A stretch of DNA of 64,000 nucleotides from an uncultured Actinomycetes bacterium (lineage in GTDB: Bacteria; Actinomycetota; Actinomycetes; Mycobacteriales; Nakamurellaceae). The position numbers and the translations under genes are program-made. Below are positions 27,586 to 36,170 of the stretch, piece after piece. How positions within the stretch are numbered: position 1 is the first letter of the stretch; each line of letters starts with the position of its first letter. The notes below the pieces were generated by a model. The model was not told where the DNA came from, searched no databases, and saw only the letters and a program-made list of their open reading frames with translations. Location of the stretch: NCBI GenBank assembly GCA_937926105.1, contig CALANS010000176.1, positions 4,504-68,503 on the forward strand, given 5' to 3'.

Positions 27586-28806
27586 ATGAATGTGACTGCG
27601 CTACGCGGAGCCGACCAGCCGTCGCTGCACCTGCTCAAGCAGATCCAACAACACTGTTCCGAGATGCTGCCGGAGTCGTTGCGGCGCCTGGCCGATCTGG
27701 TGAACATCGATACCAGCCCCGAAGACATCGGCGGCCTGGATCGTGCCGTCCAGTTGGCGCGGCAGTGGTGGGCGGAACTCGGGGTGACCGGGGAGGTGAT
27801 GCGGACCGATGCCGGACAGCCGTTGCTCTGGGCGGAGCGCCTCGTCTCCGACCACGCGCCGACCGTGCTGATGCTGCTGCACCTGGATACCGTGTTTCCG
27901 TCCGGAACGGCCGCGCAGCGCCCCTTCCAGGTGCAACAGGGACGTGCCACTGGCCCCGGCGTGGCCGATATGAAGGGCGGCGTCGTCACCGCGCTGATGG
28001 CCGTCCAGGCCGCGCTTGCGGCGACCGGCGGGATGCAGGGGCTCAACCTCCGGGTGCTGTGCACCCCCGACGAGGAGGCTGGATCGCTCCGGTCCCGCAC
28101 GCACATCGAGCGCAGCGCCGAGGGTGCAGCGCTGGCACTGGTTTTCGAGCCGGGTAGGCCAGGCGGGGAGATCGTCACGGGCCGTCGCGGCCTGCGCCGG
28201 TACCGGATCACCGTGCACGGTCGTCCGGCACACACCGGCGTGGAACCGTGGTCGGGGGCCAACGCCATCGAAGAGCTGGCGCACAAGATTCTCGCGGTGC
28301 AGCAACTCGACGATCGCGAACGGTTCCTGTCCGTCACCGCGGCGCTGGTGCGCGGGGGTAGCCGCATCAACGTCGTGCCCGACATCGCCAGCGTTGACGT
28401 CGACGTCCGGATTCCCGACCTCCAGACCGCGCAGCGAGTGTCCGACGCGATGGACCTGCTGGTCCGGGATACCCAAGTGGCGGGCACGTCCGCAGAATAC
28501 GACGTACTCGGCGAACGCCCGCCGATGACGCCGGGGCCTGAAGCCCTCGCCCATGCAGGGCAACTGCAAATCATCGCCCGCATGCTGGGCGATGAGGTGA
28601 AGGCCATCACCACCGGCGGCGGCTCCGACGGCGCTTTCGTCAGCCGGCTGGGGATACCCACCGTCGACGGGCTGGGACCGGTGGGAGGTGGCTACCACAC
28701 GCCGCAGGAGTTCTTGACGGTCGACACGGTCGGCTCCCGGGCCGCCATGACGGCCGGCTATCTCGCCATGTGCAGCATCAGACAGTTGGCGGCCCATCAC
28801 GACTGA
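27586..28806 (+). CDS. M20 metallopeptidase, glutamate carboxypeptidase (CPG2)-like
   Basis: 406 residues. The metal ligands are canonical: His99 and Asp101 in 'LLHLDTVFP', Asp128 in 'GPGVADMKGG' and Glu163-Glu164 in 'CTPDEEAGS', with a late His in 'GGGYHTPQEF'. 'GRPAHTGVEPWSGANAIEEL' is the dimerisation-domain signature of the CPG2 type, which removes a C-terminal acidic amino acid or hydrolyses N-acyl amino acids. It may complete breakdown after the other M20 enzyme. Ribosome site AAGGA upstream of ATG 27586. Confidence 0.85.
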   Translation: MNVTALRGADQPSLHLLKQIQQHCSEMLPESLRRLADLVNIDTSPEDIGGLDRAVQLARQWWAELGVTGEVMRTDAGQPLLWAERLVSDHAPTVLMLLHLDTVFPSGTAAQRPFQVQQGRATGPGVADMKGGVVTALMAVQAALAATGGMQGLNLRVLCTPDEEAGSLRSRTHIERSAEGAALALVFEPGRPGGEIVTGRRGLRRYRITVHGRPAHTGVEPWSGANAIEELAHKILAVQQLDDRERFLSVTAALVRGGSRINVVPDIASVDVDVRIPDLQTAQRVSDAMDLLVRDTQVAGTSAEYDVLGERPPMTPGPEALAHAGQLQIIARMLGDEVKAITTGGGSDGAFVSRLGIPTVDGLGPVGGGYHTPQEFLTVDTVGSRAAMTAGYLAMCSIRQLAAHHD

Positions 28807-28859
28807 TCGGCCATGCCGGCACCCCAGCAGGGCCGGAATCACATGAAAGGAGTGTCGCG

Positions 28860-29873
28860 ATGATGCGGTTGGGTTATAAGGCGTCTGCGGAGCAGTTCGG
28901 GCCGGTGGAGTTGGCTGATTTTGCGGTGCAGGCGGAGGAGGCCGGGTTCGATTCGGTCTTCGTGTCGGATCATTTTCAGCCGTGGCGGCATGATGGTGGG
29001 CATGCTCCGGCGGCGTTGCCGTGGTTGGGGGCGGTGGGTGCTCGTACGTCCAGGGTGACGCTGGGTACGAGTGTGTTGACTCCGACGTTTCGGTATCACC
29101 CCGCGGTGATCGCGCAGGCGTTCGCGACGTTGGGGTGTCTGTTCCCGGGTCGGGTGGTGTTGGGCGTGGGGTCGGGGGAGTCGCTCAATGAGGTGGCATT
29201 GGGGTTGGCCTGGCCGGACGGTAAGGAGCGGTTCGCGCGGCTGAAGGAGGCCGTGACGTTGATCAAGAGGTTGTGGGCTGAGGAGCGGGTGAGCTTCGAG
29301 GGCACCTTCTACTCCACCGATCGGGCCACTATCTACGATCGGCCGGCCACGCCGGTGCCGTTGTATATCGGGGCGTCGGGTCCGGCGGCCACCCGGCTGG
29401 CCGGGCGGGTGGCCGATGGTTTCATTACGACGTCGGGTAAGGCAGCTGCGTTGTATCGGGACACGCTGTTGCCTGCGTTGGCCGATGGCGCGGGCAGGGT
29501 GGGTCGGCAGCTGTCGGATCTGGATTTGATGATCGAGATGAAGGTCTCGTTCGACACCGATGGCATGCGGGCGCTGCAGGACACCCGGCATTGGGCGGCC
29601 TTGGCCCTCTCGCCGGAGGAGAAGACCCATGTCGAGGATCCGATCGAGATGCAGCGCTTGGCGGATGCGTTGCCGGCGGAGCGGGCGGCGTCTCGGTGGA
29701 TCGTGTCGACCGATCCGGATGAGCATGTGGCACGGATCAAGCGCTACCTGGATCTGGGCTTCAACCACCTGGTGTTCCACGCCCCGGGTCCCGACCAGTC
29801 ACGGTTCCTGCGGCTGTACAGCGCCGAGGTGCTGCCCCGGCTGCGCGCCCTCGTCGCCGAGCCGACCGCCTGA
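28860..29873 (+). CDS. fgd: F420-dependent glucose-6-phosphate dehydrogenase
   Basis: 337 residues from the first of two consecutive-frame ATGs, with AAAGGAG upstream. 'LGYKASAEQF', 'VSDHFQPWRH..GHAP', 'LGTSVLTPTFRY' and 'NHLVFHAPG' closely follow mycobacterial FGD1, which oxidises glucose-6-phosphate and supplies reduced F420. The first ~700 bp use TTG, GAT, CAT and GCG far more than neighbouring genes, which use CTG, GAC and CAC; the last third returns to the local pattern. This hints at a transferred or recombined gene. It ends the operon and could feed F420H2 to the LLM enzyme at 22.6 kb. Confidence 0.9.
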   Translation: MMRLGYKASAEQFGPVELADFAVQAEEAGFDSVFVSDHFQPWRHDGGHAPAALPWLGAVGARTSRVTLGTSVLTPTFRYHPAVIAQAFATLGCLFPGRVVLGVGSGESLNEVALGLAWPDGKERFARLKEAVTLIKRLWAEERVSFEGTFYSTDRATIYDRPATPVPLYIGASGPAATRLAGRVADGFITTSGKAAALYRDTLLPALADGAGRVGRQLSDLDLMIEMKVSFDTDGMRALQDTRHWAALALSPEEKTHVEDPIEMQRLADALPAERAASRWIVSTDPDEHVARIKRYLDLGFNHLVFHAPGPDQSRFLRLYSAEVLPRLRALVAEPTA

Positions 29874-29976
29874 GCACTCTGACCCGCACAGGCGAGCGCG
29901 CCGCCCGCCTGGGTGAGCCGATCCACAGGTGCAACGATGGTGTCGGCGGGTCGGTCGATTGGTCGCGGAGGTCAAC

Positions 29977-31440
29977 ATGGCGGTAACTGGACAGCAGGTG
30001 GCGTCGGTGGTGTCGGCGGTGCCGACCGGGCTTCGGATCGGTGGCCGGTGGGTGGACACGGATGCCACGGTGAAGGTCGAAGATCCGTCGACCGGCGAGG
30101 TGCTCGCGGCGGTAGCGGATGCGTCACCGGCGGAGGCGATCGCGGCGCTGGATGCCGCAGTCGCGGCGGGACCGGCGTGGGCGGCGACGGATCCCCGCGA
30201 GCGTGGCGAGATCCTGCGGCGGGCCTTCGAGTTGTTGCACGCTCGAGCGGATGACTTTGCGTTGCTGATGACGTTGGAGATGGGCAAGCCGCTGGCCGAG
30301 GCACGCGGTGAGGTGACCTATGGAGCGGAGTTCTTCCGGTGGTTCTCCGAGGAGGCGGTGCGGATCGCCGGCCGGTACTCGGTGGCGCCGTCCGGTGGCA
30401 CCCGCCTGCTGACCATGAAGCAGCCGGTGGGCCCGGTATACGCGATCACGCCGTGGAACTTCCCGCTGGCGATGGGCACCCGCAAGATCGGTCCCGCGCT
30501 GGCGGCGGGGTGCACCGTGGTGGTCAAGCCGGCCGCGCAGACGCCGTTGACGACGCTGGCCTTGATGCAGGTGCTGATCGAGGCCGGGGTGCCGGACGGG
30601 GTCGTCAACGTGATCACCTCCTCGCATGCGGGGGCGGTGTCCGAGCCGATCATCTCCGACCCGCGGCTGCGCAAGCTGACGTTCACCGGGTCGACCGAGG
30701 TGGGCCGGACGCTGATCGCGCAGTCGGCGCAGCGAGTGCTGAAGGTGTCGATGGAGCTGGGCGGCAACGCCCCGTTCCTGGTGTTCGCCGACGCGGATCT
30801 GGACCGGGCGGTGGACGGAGCGATGCTGGCCAAGATGCGCAACATCGGCGAGGCGTGCACGGCGGCGAACCGGTTCATCGTGCACGAGAGCGTGGCCCCC
30901 GAGTTCGGAGAGCGGCTGGCACAGCGGATGGGCGCGCTGACGATCGGGCGGGGCATCGATGATGGCGTGCAGGTGGGGCCGCTGGTGGACGCCGCCGCGG
31001 TGGCGAAGGTGACGGAGCTGGTCGATGACGCGGTGTCCTCCGGCGGCCGGGTGCTGACCGGGTCCGGGGCGCTCGACGGGCCGGGGTACTTCTACTCGCC
31101 GATGGTGCTGGCGGAGGTGCCGCCTACGGCGCGGATGTTCGCCGAGGAGATCTTCGGGCCGGTTGCACCGATCACGACTTTCGCCTCTGACGACGAGGCG
31201 ATCCTGCTGGCCAACGACACCGAGTTCGGTCTGGTGTCCTACGCGTTCACCAGGGATCTGAGCAGAGCGGTGACGGTGGCCGAGCGGTTGGAGTCGGGGA
31301 TGGTGGGGATCAACCAGGGCATCGTGTCCAACCCCGCGGCACCGTTCGGCGGGATCAAGGCCTCCGGCCTGGGGCGTGAGGGCGGACCGGAAGGCATCGA
31401 CGAATACCTGGAGACCAAGTACGTCGGCCTGGCGCTGTAG
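29977..31440 (+). CDS. NAD(P)-dependent aldehyde dehydrogenase, succinate-semialdehyde type
   Basis: 487 residues from the ATG with GCGGAGG upstream. Catalytic Glu260 ('MELGGNAPFLVF') and Cys294 ('NIGEACTAANRF') are intact, as is the cofactor segment 'TPWNFPLAMGTRKIGPALAA'. 'EACTAANR' and 'EMGKPLAEARGEV' are typical of GabD-like succinate-semialdehyde dehydrogenases. It lies 103 bp after fgd on the same strand and converges with the tetR gene. It could take a C4 semialdehyde from the preceding pathway or from GABA breakdown; this is open. Confidence 0.85.
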   Translation: MAVTGQQVASVVSAVPTGLRIGGRWVDTDATVKVEDPSTGEVLAAVADASPAEAIAALDAAVAAGPAWAATDPRERGEILRRAFELLHARADDFALLMTLEMGKPLAEARGEVTYGAEFFRWFSEEAVRIAGRYSVAPSGGTRLLTMKQPVGPVYAITPWNFPLAMGTRKIGPALAAGCTVVVKPAAQTPLTTLALMQVLIEAGVPDGVVNVITSSHAGAVSEPIISDPRLRKLTFTGSTEVGRTLIAQSAQRVLKVSMELGGNAPFLVFADADLDRAVDGAMLAKMRNIGEACTAANRFIVHESVAPEFGERLAQRMGALTIGRGIDDGVQVGPLVDAAAVAKVTELVDDAVSSGGRVLTGSGALDGPGYFYSPMVLAEVPPTARMFAEEIFGPVAPITTFASDDEAILLANDTEFGLVSYAFTRDLSRAVTVAERLESGMVGINQGIVSNPAAPFGGIKASGLGREGGPEGIDEYLETKYVGLAL

Positions 31441-31462
31441 GGCCGGTTCGCGGCGGATCGTC

Positions 31463-32143
31463 CTAGCCCGCGGGTGGGCGGTGGCCCCGGCGGGCCGCCC
31501 GGGAATCCCGGTCCGTCCCGCCGCCGCTGGCGAGCGGCAGGAAGAGCTCGTCGACAATCGATCGGATACGTGCAGGACGTAGGGGCCGCAGGTCCATCAG
31601 CATGTCGTGCCGTGCCAGGTCGAACGGCAGGGCGAGCACCGCCGGCGGGACGCCGTCCAGGTCGATCTCGCCGCGGTCGTGAGCGCGCTGGTAGATCACC
31701 CGGACGCGGGAGATCCCCAGGGTCGCCCCCGGCTGTGGGGGGTCCTCGCCGAGGATCGTGTCGCGGACCTGTGCGGGCGTCAGACCGGTGTCGGTCAACA
31801 GGCCGGAGAATGCGGCCGCCGACGCGATGGCCCAGAAGCTCGCACGCGCCCGGCTCATTGCCGTCAGCACCGCGAGCAGATCGCCCCGCAGGGATCCGGT
31901 GTCCGGAATGTCGATCGGGCGGGCCCGGCGGTAGTGCTCCAGCGCCGCCAGCACCAGTCGATCCTTGTTCTCCCAGCGACGGTAGAGCACCGCGACCCCG
32001 GTGCGGGCGCGGGCCGCAACGGACTCCATCGTCAGGTTCGCGAAGCCGACCTCGACCAGTTCCTCCCAGGCCGCGTCGAGGAGCGCGGACTCGAGCTCGT
32101 GCCCGCGCCGCCGCCGGCGGGGCGCGGGCTCGGCTGTCGTCAC
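31463..32143 (-). CDS. TetR-family repressor
   Basis: 226 residues from the GTG at 32143; a TTG 12 codons upstream is possible. After a basic start ('PAPRRRRRGHELE') the HTH reads 'AWEELVEVGFANLTMESVAA' and 'RTGVAVLYRRWENKDRLV'. The C-terminal ligand domain ends in a disordered Arg/Gly tail. It is divergent from a DHA2-type efflux pump, the common arrangement for a drug-sensing repressor, and inverted ATAAG repeats fill the gap between them. Confidence 0.88.
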   Translation of the reverse strand: MTTAEPAPRRRRRGHELESALLDAAWEELVEVGFANLTMESVAARARTGVAVLYRRWENKDRLVLAALEHYRRARPIDIPDTGSLRGDLLAVLTAMSRARASFWAIASAAAFSGLLTDTGLTPAQVRDTILGEDPPQPGATLGISRVRVIYQRAHDRGEIDLDGVPPAVLALPFDLARHDMLMDLRPLRPARIRSIVDELFLPLASGGGTDRDSRAARRGHRPPAG

Positions 32144-32152
32144 GATCCCAGC

Positions 32153-32217
32153 ATAAGAAAAGGTTGCGTTCCTTATCAAGCTCGCCTACTCTCATAAGAG
32201 ATGAATGTAACTCTTAT
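32153..32217. promoter_or_regulatory. TetR operator array and efflux-pump promoter
   Basis: ATAAGAG (32194-32200) and CTCTTAT (32211-32217) form a perfect 7-bp inverted repeat with a 10-bp spacer. Further half sites ATAAG (32153-32157) and CTTAT (32172-32176) form a second pair. On the plus strand TTGCGT (32164-32169), 17 bp, TACTCT (32187-32192) make a plausible -35/-10 for the pump. The main palindrome would cover the start of transcription, as expected for repression. Confidence 0.55.
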
Positions 32218-32232
32218 AGAGGACGCGTGCTC

Positions 32233-33732
32233 ATGACCACGACAGCGCTCCCTGTCCAGCCCGCGTTGTCGCCGCAGGTGCGCCGGGTGCTGACTGCCTT
32301 GATCGTCGGCGGGATCGCGGCGATCCTCGATTCGACGATGGTGACGCTGGCCATCCACACCCTCGCGGTGGAGATGAACACGGCCGCGGACACGATCCAG
32401 TGGGTCGCCACCGGTTACCTGCTGGCGATGGCCGTGACGATTCCGCTCACGGGATGGGCAGAAGGTCGTTGGGGCGGCAAGCGAGTCTGGGTGGCCGCGC
32501 TGCTGCTGTTCGTGACCGGCTCGGTGCTGTGCGCGGCGTCCTGGAATCCCGCCAGCCTGATCGGCTTCCGGATCCTGCAGGGCTGCGGCGCCGGCCTGAT
32601 CTTTCCGCTGATGCAGACCCTCGCGGTGCGGGCAGCCGGCGGTCGGCCCACCAGCAGGTTGATGGCGGCCGTCACCATCCCGATCGCCGCAGGCCCGATC
32701 CTCGGGCCGGTGGTCGGCGGCATGATCCTGCACTGGATGAGCTGGCGCTGGATGTTCCTGGTGAACGTGCCGCTCATCGCCGTCGGGTTGCTGCTGGCAC
32801 GACAATTCCTGCCGGACGACCGCCCCGGCCAGTCGTCCCGTGGTGCGCGGATGGACCTGCTCGGGTTGGCGCTACTCGCACCGGCCTTGGCCGGGGTCCT
32901 GCTCGGGCTCTCCCAGCTGGCCCGGTCGGGCGGGCTGGGGTACGCAGGGGTGTTGGTTCCACTGCTGGGCGGCGTTGTGTTGCTGATCGCCTTCGTCGCC
33001 CGGGCTGCGCTCCCAGGCGACCGGCCGCGGATCGTCGACGTGCGCCCGCTGCGATTGCGCTCGCTCGGCAGCGCCGCCGCGGTGCTGTTCACGGCCGGGG
33101 CGGTGCTGTATGCCGCAATGTTCCTGCTACCGCTGTATTACCAGCGGCTGCGGGGCGAGAGCGCGCTGGATGCCGGACTGCTGCTGATCCCGCAAGGAGC
33201 CGGGGCTCTGGCAGCCCGATTCGTGGTGGGCAGGCTGGTCGAACGGTTCTCGGCGCGATGGGTGACGATGGGCAGTCTCCTGCTCACCGCGGCGGCGACC
33301 GTCCCGTTCGCCTTCGCCGGGCCGGGCACGAACCTGATCTGGCTCGCGACGGTGCTGCTGATCCGGGGGCTGGGGGTCGGCGCGGTGCTGATTCCCCCGA
33401 TGTCGGTGGCCTATCGCGACATCGAGCCGGCCGGTATCCAGCACGCCACCATGAACACCCGCATCGTCCAGCAGGTGGGTGCCTCATTCGGCACCGCGAT
33501 CGTGGCCGTCGTGCTGGCCTCGCTGCTGGGGGACGGCGTCGCCGGCGCCTTCCACACCGCGTTCTGGTGGGCGACCGGCATCACGATCGCGGCGCTTATC
33601 CCGGCGATGGCGCTGCCCGGCCGGCCCGTCACCGCTATCGTTCTAGGTCCGGCACCTCCTCCAGCATCCCCAACCCCAGCAGATCCGGCTCCAGCACGGC
33701 CTTCTCGTCCGGCCGGAACGGCAGCACGCTAG
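32233..33732 (+). CDS. DHA2-family MFS multidrug efflux transporter (EmrB/QacA-like)
   Basis: 499 residues from the ATG at 32233. It has about 14 hydrophobic segments, the antiporter motif 'GPILGPVVGGMIL' and early 'LDSTMVTLAIHTLA' typical of proton-drug antiporters of the EmrB/QacA group. Motif A is 'LTGWAEGRWGGKRVW'. The last ~30 residues are a Pro/Ala-rich tail whose codons overlap the 3' end of the opposing DUF4032 gene by 98 bp. Divergent TetR control is likely. Confidence 0.88.
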   Translation: MTTTALPVQPALSPQVRRVLTALIVGGIAAILDSTMVTLAIHTLAVEMNTAADTIQWVATGYLLAMAVTIPLTGWAEGRWGGKRVWVAALLLFVTGSVLCAASWNPASLIGFRILQGCGAGLIFPLMQTLAVRAAGGRPTSRLMAAVTIPIAAGPILGPVVGGMILHWMSWRWMFLVNVPLIAVGLLLARQFLPDDRPGQSSRGARMDLLGLALLAPALAGVLLGLSQLARSGGLGYAGVLVPLLGGVVLLIAFVARAALPGDRPRIVDVRPLRLRSLGSAAAVLFTAGAVLYAAMFLLPLYYQRLRGESALDAGLLLIPQGAGALAARFVVGRLVERFSARWVTMGSLLLTAAATVPFAFAGPGTNLIWLATVLLIRGLGVGAVLIPPMSVAYRDIEPAGIQHATMNTRIVQQVGASFGTAIVAVVLASLLGDGVAGAFHTAFWWATGITIAALIPAMALPGRPVTAIVLGPAPPPASPTPADPAPARPSRPAGTAAR

Positions 33733-34900
33733 CCATGTACGAGCGGGTGGCGTCTTCCATGCTCACCTCGTGCCCGGCAGCCTCGGACAGGAACCAGCGG
33801 TGTTCGAGCACCTCGTGGAACACCTCGGCCGGCTCCAGCTTTTCGCCCAACTCCGGTGGGATGGCCTCGATGACCGGTTCGAACACGTCGCTCATCCAGT
33901 GCCGCGCGACCGTCAACTCGTCCACCTGCGTCTCGGGCATCACGGCCTGCCCGCGGAAGGTGTCCAGGTCGTTGAGGATGCGCCGTGCCTGGTTCTCACC
34001 CACCACCTCCAGCCCGGTCAGCTCCATCAGCCGTCGCCGGTGGTGCCCGGCCTCCACCACCTGGGTCTGCACCATCACGTGCGGGTTGCCGTCGACCTCG
34101 GCGACATCGAGTTGCGCGACGTCGTAACCCAAGTCGTTGAGCCGGCGCAGCCGCTGCTCGATCCGCCACCACTCGTCCTCGCCCATCGTCTGAGGCGCCG
34201 TCAGCTCCGCCCACAGGTGGGAGTACCGCTCCAGCACCGACAGCGCGGTCTCGACCGGGTCGACGTGCTCGGGAAGCAGGCCGGACGATTCCAGGTCCAG
34301 CAGCTCGCCGGCCAGGTTGGTCTCCGCGATGTCCAGGTCGTTCTGCCGCTGGCCGTCGGAGAGCTGGGTGCGGATCTCACCGGTCTCGGCATCCACCAGA
34401 TACGCCGCCAGCGCCCCGGCGTCCCGCCGGAACAGCGTGTTGGACAGCGAACAGTCGCCCCACGCGAATCCGGCCAGGTGCAGCCGAACCAGCAACTCCG
34501 CCAACGCATCCAACAGCTTGGGCTCCAGATCGGGGTCCAGTCGGCGGGAGAACAGCGCCCGGTACGGCAACGAGAAGCGCAGGTGCTTGGTGACCAGCGC
34601 GGCGTCCAATGCCTCCCCGCCCGGCGTCGCGCGATTGGCGACCACGCCGACGGCTTCGACCACGGGCACCCCCGTGCGGGCCAGGGTACGCAGCTGCTGG
34701 TACTCGTGCTCGGCCAGGCGCTGGTTGATCTCCTTGATGGCGTAGACGATGCCGCCGATCCGCGCGAAGCGCACCACGTGCCGGGAGATGCCGCGGGGCA
34801 GGCTCACCAGCAGGTCGGCGGGCCAGCTGGCCAGCGGCGACGACCACGGCAGCGTGAGCAGGTCCATCGGGTCCGGGCCGGACGAGAATTGCATGCGCAC
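33635..34900 (-). CDS. DUF4032 kinase-like protein
   Basis: 421 residues. The N-terminal half resembles a small RIO/LPS-kinase fold: 'YAIKEINQRLAEHEYQQLRT' (the Lys-Glu region), 'GFAWGDCSLSNTLFRRDAG' as the catalytic loop, and 'YLVDAETGEI' as the metal-binding Asp. The C-terminal half is the DUF4032 region ('ELTGLEVVGENQARRILNDL'). Function is undetermined in general; kinase activity is a prediction from those motifs. It stands alone, with a 44-bp palindrome just upstream and the pump gene overlapping its 3' end. Confidence 0.78.
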   Translation of the reverse strand: MRMQFSSGPDPMDLLTLPWSSPLASWPADLLVSLPRGISRHVVRFARIGGIVYAIKEINQRLAEHEYQQLRTLARTGVPVVEAVGVVANRATPGGEALDAALVTKHLRFSLPYRALFSRRLDPDLEPKLLDALAELLVRLHLAGFAWGDCSLSNTLFRRDAGALAAYLVDAETGEIRTQLSDGQRQNDLDIAETNLAGELLDLESSGLLPEHVDPVETALSVLERYSHLWAELTAPQTMGEDEWWRIEQRLRRLNDLGYDVAQLDVAEVDGNPHVMVQTQVVEAGHHRRRLMELTGLEVVGENQARRILNDLDTFRGQAVMPETQVDELTVARHWMSDVFEPVIEAIPPELGEKLEPAEVFHEVLEHRWFLSEAAGHEVSMEDATRSYMASVLPFRPDEKAVLEPDLLGLGMLEEVPDLER

Positions 34901-34920
34901 GGCCCGAGCCTAGTTCGCGC

Positions 34921-34964
34921 TCGTGAGTCTGAGGTGGCGCCATCACGCCACCTCAGACTCACGA
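34921..34964. repeat. Palindromic repeat, 44-bp family, copy 1
   Basis: Perfect 19-bp arms TCGTGAGTCTGAGGTGGCG and CGCCACCTCAGACTCACGA enclose a 6-nt loop CCATCA. It lies 9 bp beyond the stop of the hydroxy-acid oxidase gene (minus strand), so it can serve as that operon's terminator. Related 44-bp copies are at 41823 and 53085. Confidence 0.9.
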
Positions 34965-34973
34965 GACGGCAGG

Positions 34974-36059
34974 TTATCGGTGACGGACCATGCCCCGGTC
35001 CAGGTCGTTCAGGGTGGTGGCGCCCATCGCGGCCATCGCCTGGACGAGTTCGGCGGTGAGCCCGCCCAGCACCGACGCCACCCCGTCGGCCCCGCCGGCG
35101 GTGAGCCCCCACAGCACCGGGCGTCCCACCCCGACCAGACACGCCCCCAGCGCCAGCGCGCGCAGCACGTCGACCCCGGACCGGATGCCGCCATCCACCA
35201 TCACCGGAGCCCGCCCGGCGACCGCGTCGAGCACCGACGGCAGCGCGCTCGCGGTCGGGATGACCCCGGCCACCTGGCGGCGGCCGTGGTTCGACACGAT
35301 CACCCCGGCGGCGCCCGCCCCGATTGCGCGCACCGCGTCGGTCGGATGCAGCACACCCTTCACGTGCACCGGAAGCCCGCAGTACGAGGCGATCTCGCCG
35401 ATATCGTCCAGCGTCAACCCGCCCTCGTACTGGGCGGACATCTGTTGCCAGGTCATCCCGGGAAAGTTGCCCGGCAGCGCCGTCAGCCTGGACTGCACCG
35501 TCTGCCGGAACGGAGCGCCGGATGCCGTTCCGGCCAGATCCACGGTCAGCACGACGGCGCCGGCCCCGGCCGCCACCGCCCGATCCAGATACTCCCGGCT
35601 GCGCCCCCGGTCGCGCTGCAGGTACAGCTGCGCCCACCACGGGCTCGTCGTCGACGCGCCGAACGCCGCGACCTCCACGGTGGCCGAGTTGGAGTAGACC
35701 ATCAGTGCGCCGCACCGGGCCGCCCCGCCGCCGGTGGCGACCTCGCCGTCCGGGTGCGCCATGCCGTGGCCGGCGCTGGCCGCCACCATGACGGGGGTAC
35801 GCAGCGTAGCCCCGCCGCGGTGCACGTCCGGCGACAACGTCACCGATGTATCCGGCGCGCCGGCGCCACGCAGCACCCGGGGAATCAGATCCAGTGTCTG
35901 CCAGGCCGCCGCGTCGCGATCCGGCAGGCCCGGCGTCGCATCGGCGGCCATCGCGTCCGGGTCCGCGGTGGCTTGGTAGTAGGCCCACACCAGGTCGTCC
36001 AATGCAGCCCGCGCGGCGCCCTGTAGCTCGGTCAGGTTCACCGCCCCATCTTCGGCCAT
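34974..36059 (-). CDS. FMN-dependent alpha-hydroxy-acid oxidase (lactate oxidase/monooxygenase type)
   Basis: 361 residues. TIM-barrel FMN motifs include 'TPVMVAASAGHGMAHPDGEV', 'WWAQLYLQRDR', 'VHVKGVLHPTDAVRA' with the FMN Lys, catalytic His in 'VSNHGRRQ', and 'APVMVDGGIRSGVDVLRALA' with the phosphate loop. Members oxidise 2-hydroxy acids such as lactate, glycolate or mandelate to 2-oxo acids. It is the last gene of the GntR-led operon, 111 bp after the amidotransferase gene. Its link to gamma-glutamyl metabolism is not obvious. Confidence 0.82.
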   Translation of the reverse strand: MAEDGAVNLTELQGAARAALDDLVWAYYQATADPDAMAADATPGLPDRDAAAWQTLDLIPRVLRGAGAPDTSVTLSPDVHRGGATLRTPVMVAASAGHGMAHPDGEVATGGGAARCGALMVYSNSATVEVAAFGASTTSPWWAQLYLQRDRGRSREYLDRAVAAGAGAVVLTVDLAGTASGAPFRQTVQSRLTALPGNFPGMTWQQMSAQYEGGLTLDDIGEIASYCGLPVHVKGVLHPTDAVRAIGAGAAGVIVSNHGRRQVAGVIPTASALPSVLDAVAGRAPVMVDGGIRSGVDVLRALALGACLVGVGRPVLWGLTAGGADGVASVLGGLTAELVQAMAAMGATTLNDLDRGMVRHR

Positions 36060-36170
36060 CCGGTGATCCGCCGCGCGATCGCGGTAGCCAGTGGGCGCCG
36101 GCCGCCTGGGGTGCCGGGCGGCACGCTGCTCAGCAGTGACCGCCCGGGGTGTCGGTGACCGTCGCCAGCG

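Noticed and set aside
28839..29780. 313-codon minus-strand frame opposite fgd
   Set aside because: It is a by-product of the unusual codon use of fgd; its sequence has no protein-family features.
33770..35059. 429-codon plus-strand frame opposite the DUF4032 gene
   Set aside because: Shadow of the real minus-strand gene; Gln/Arg/His-rich without domains.
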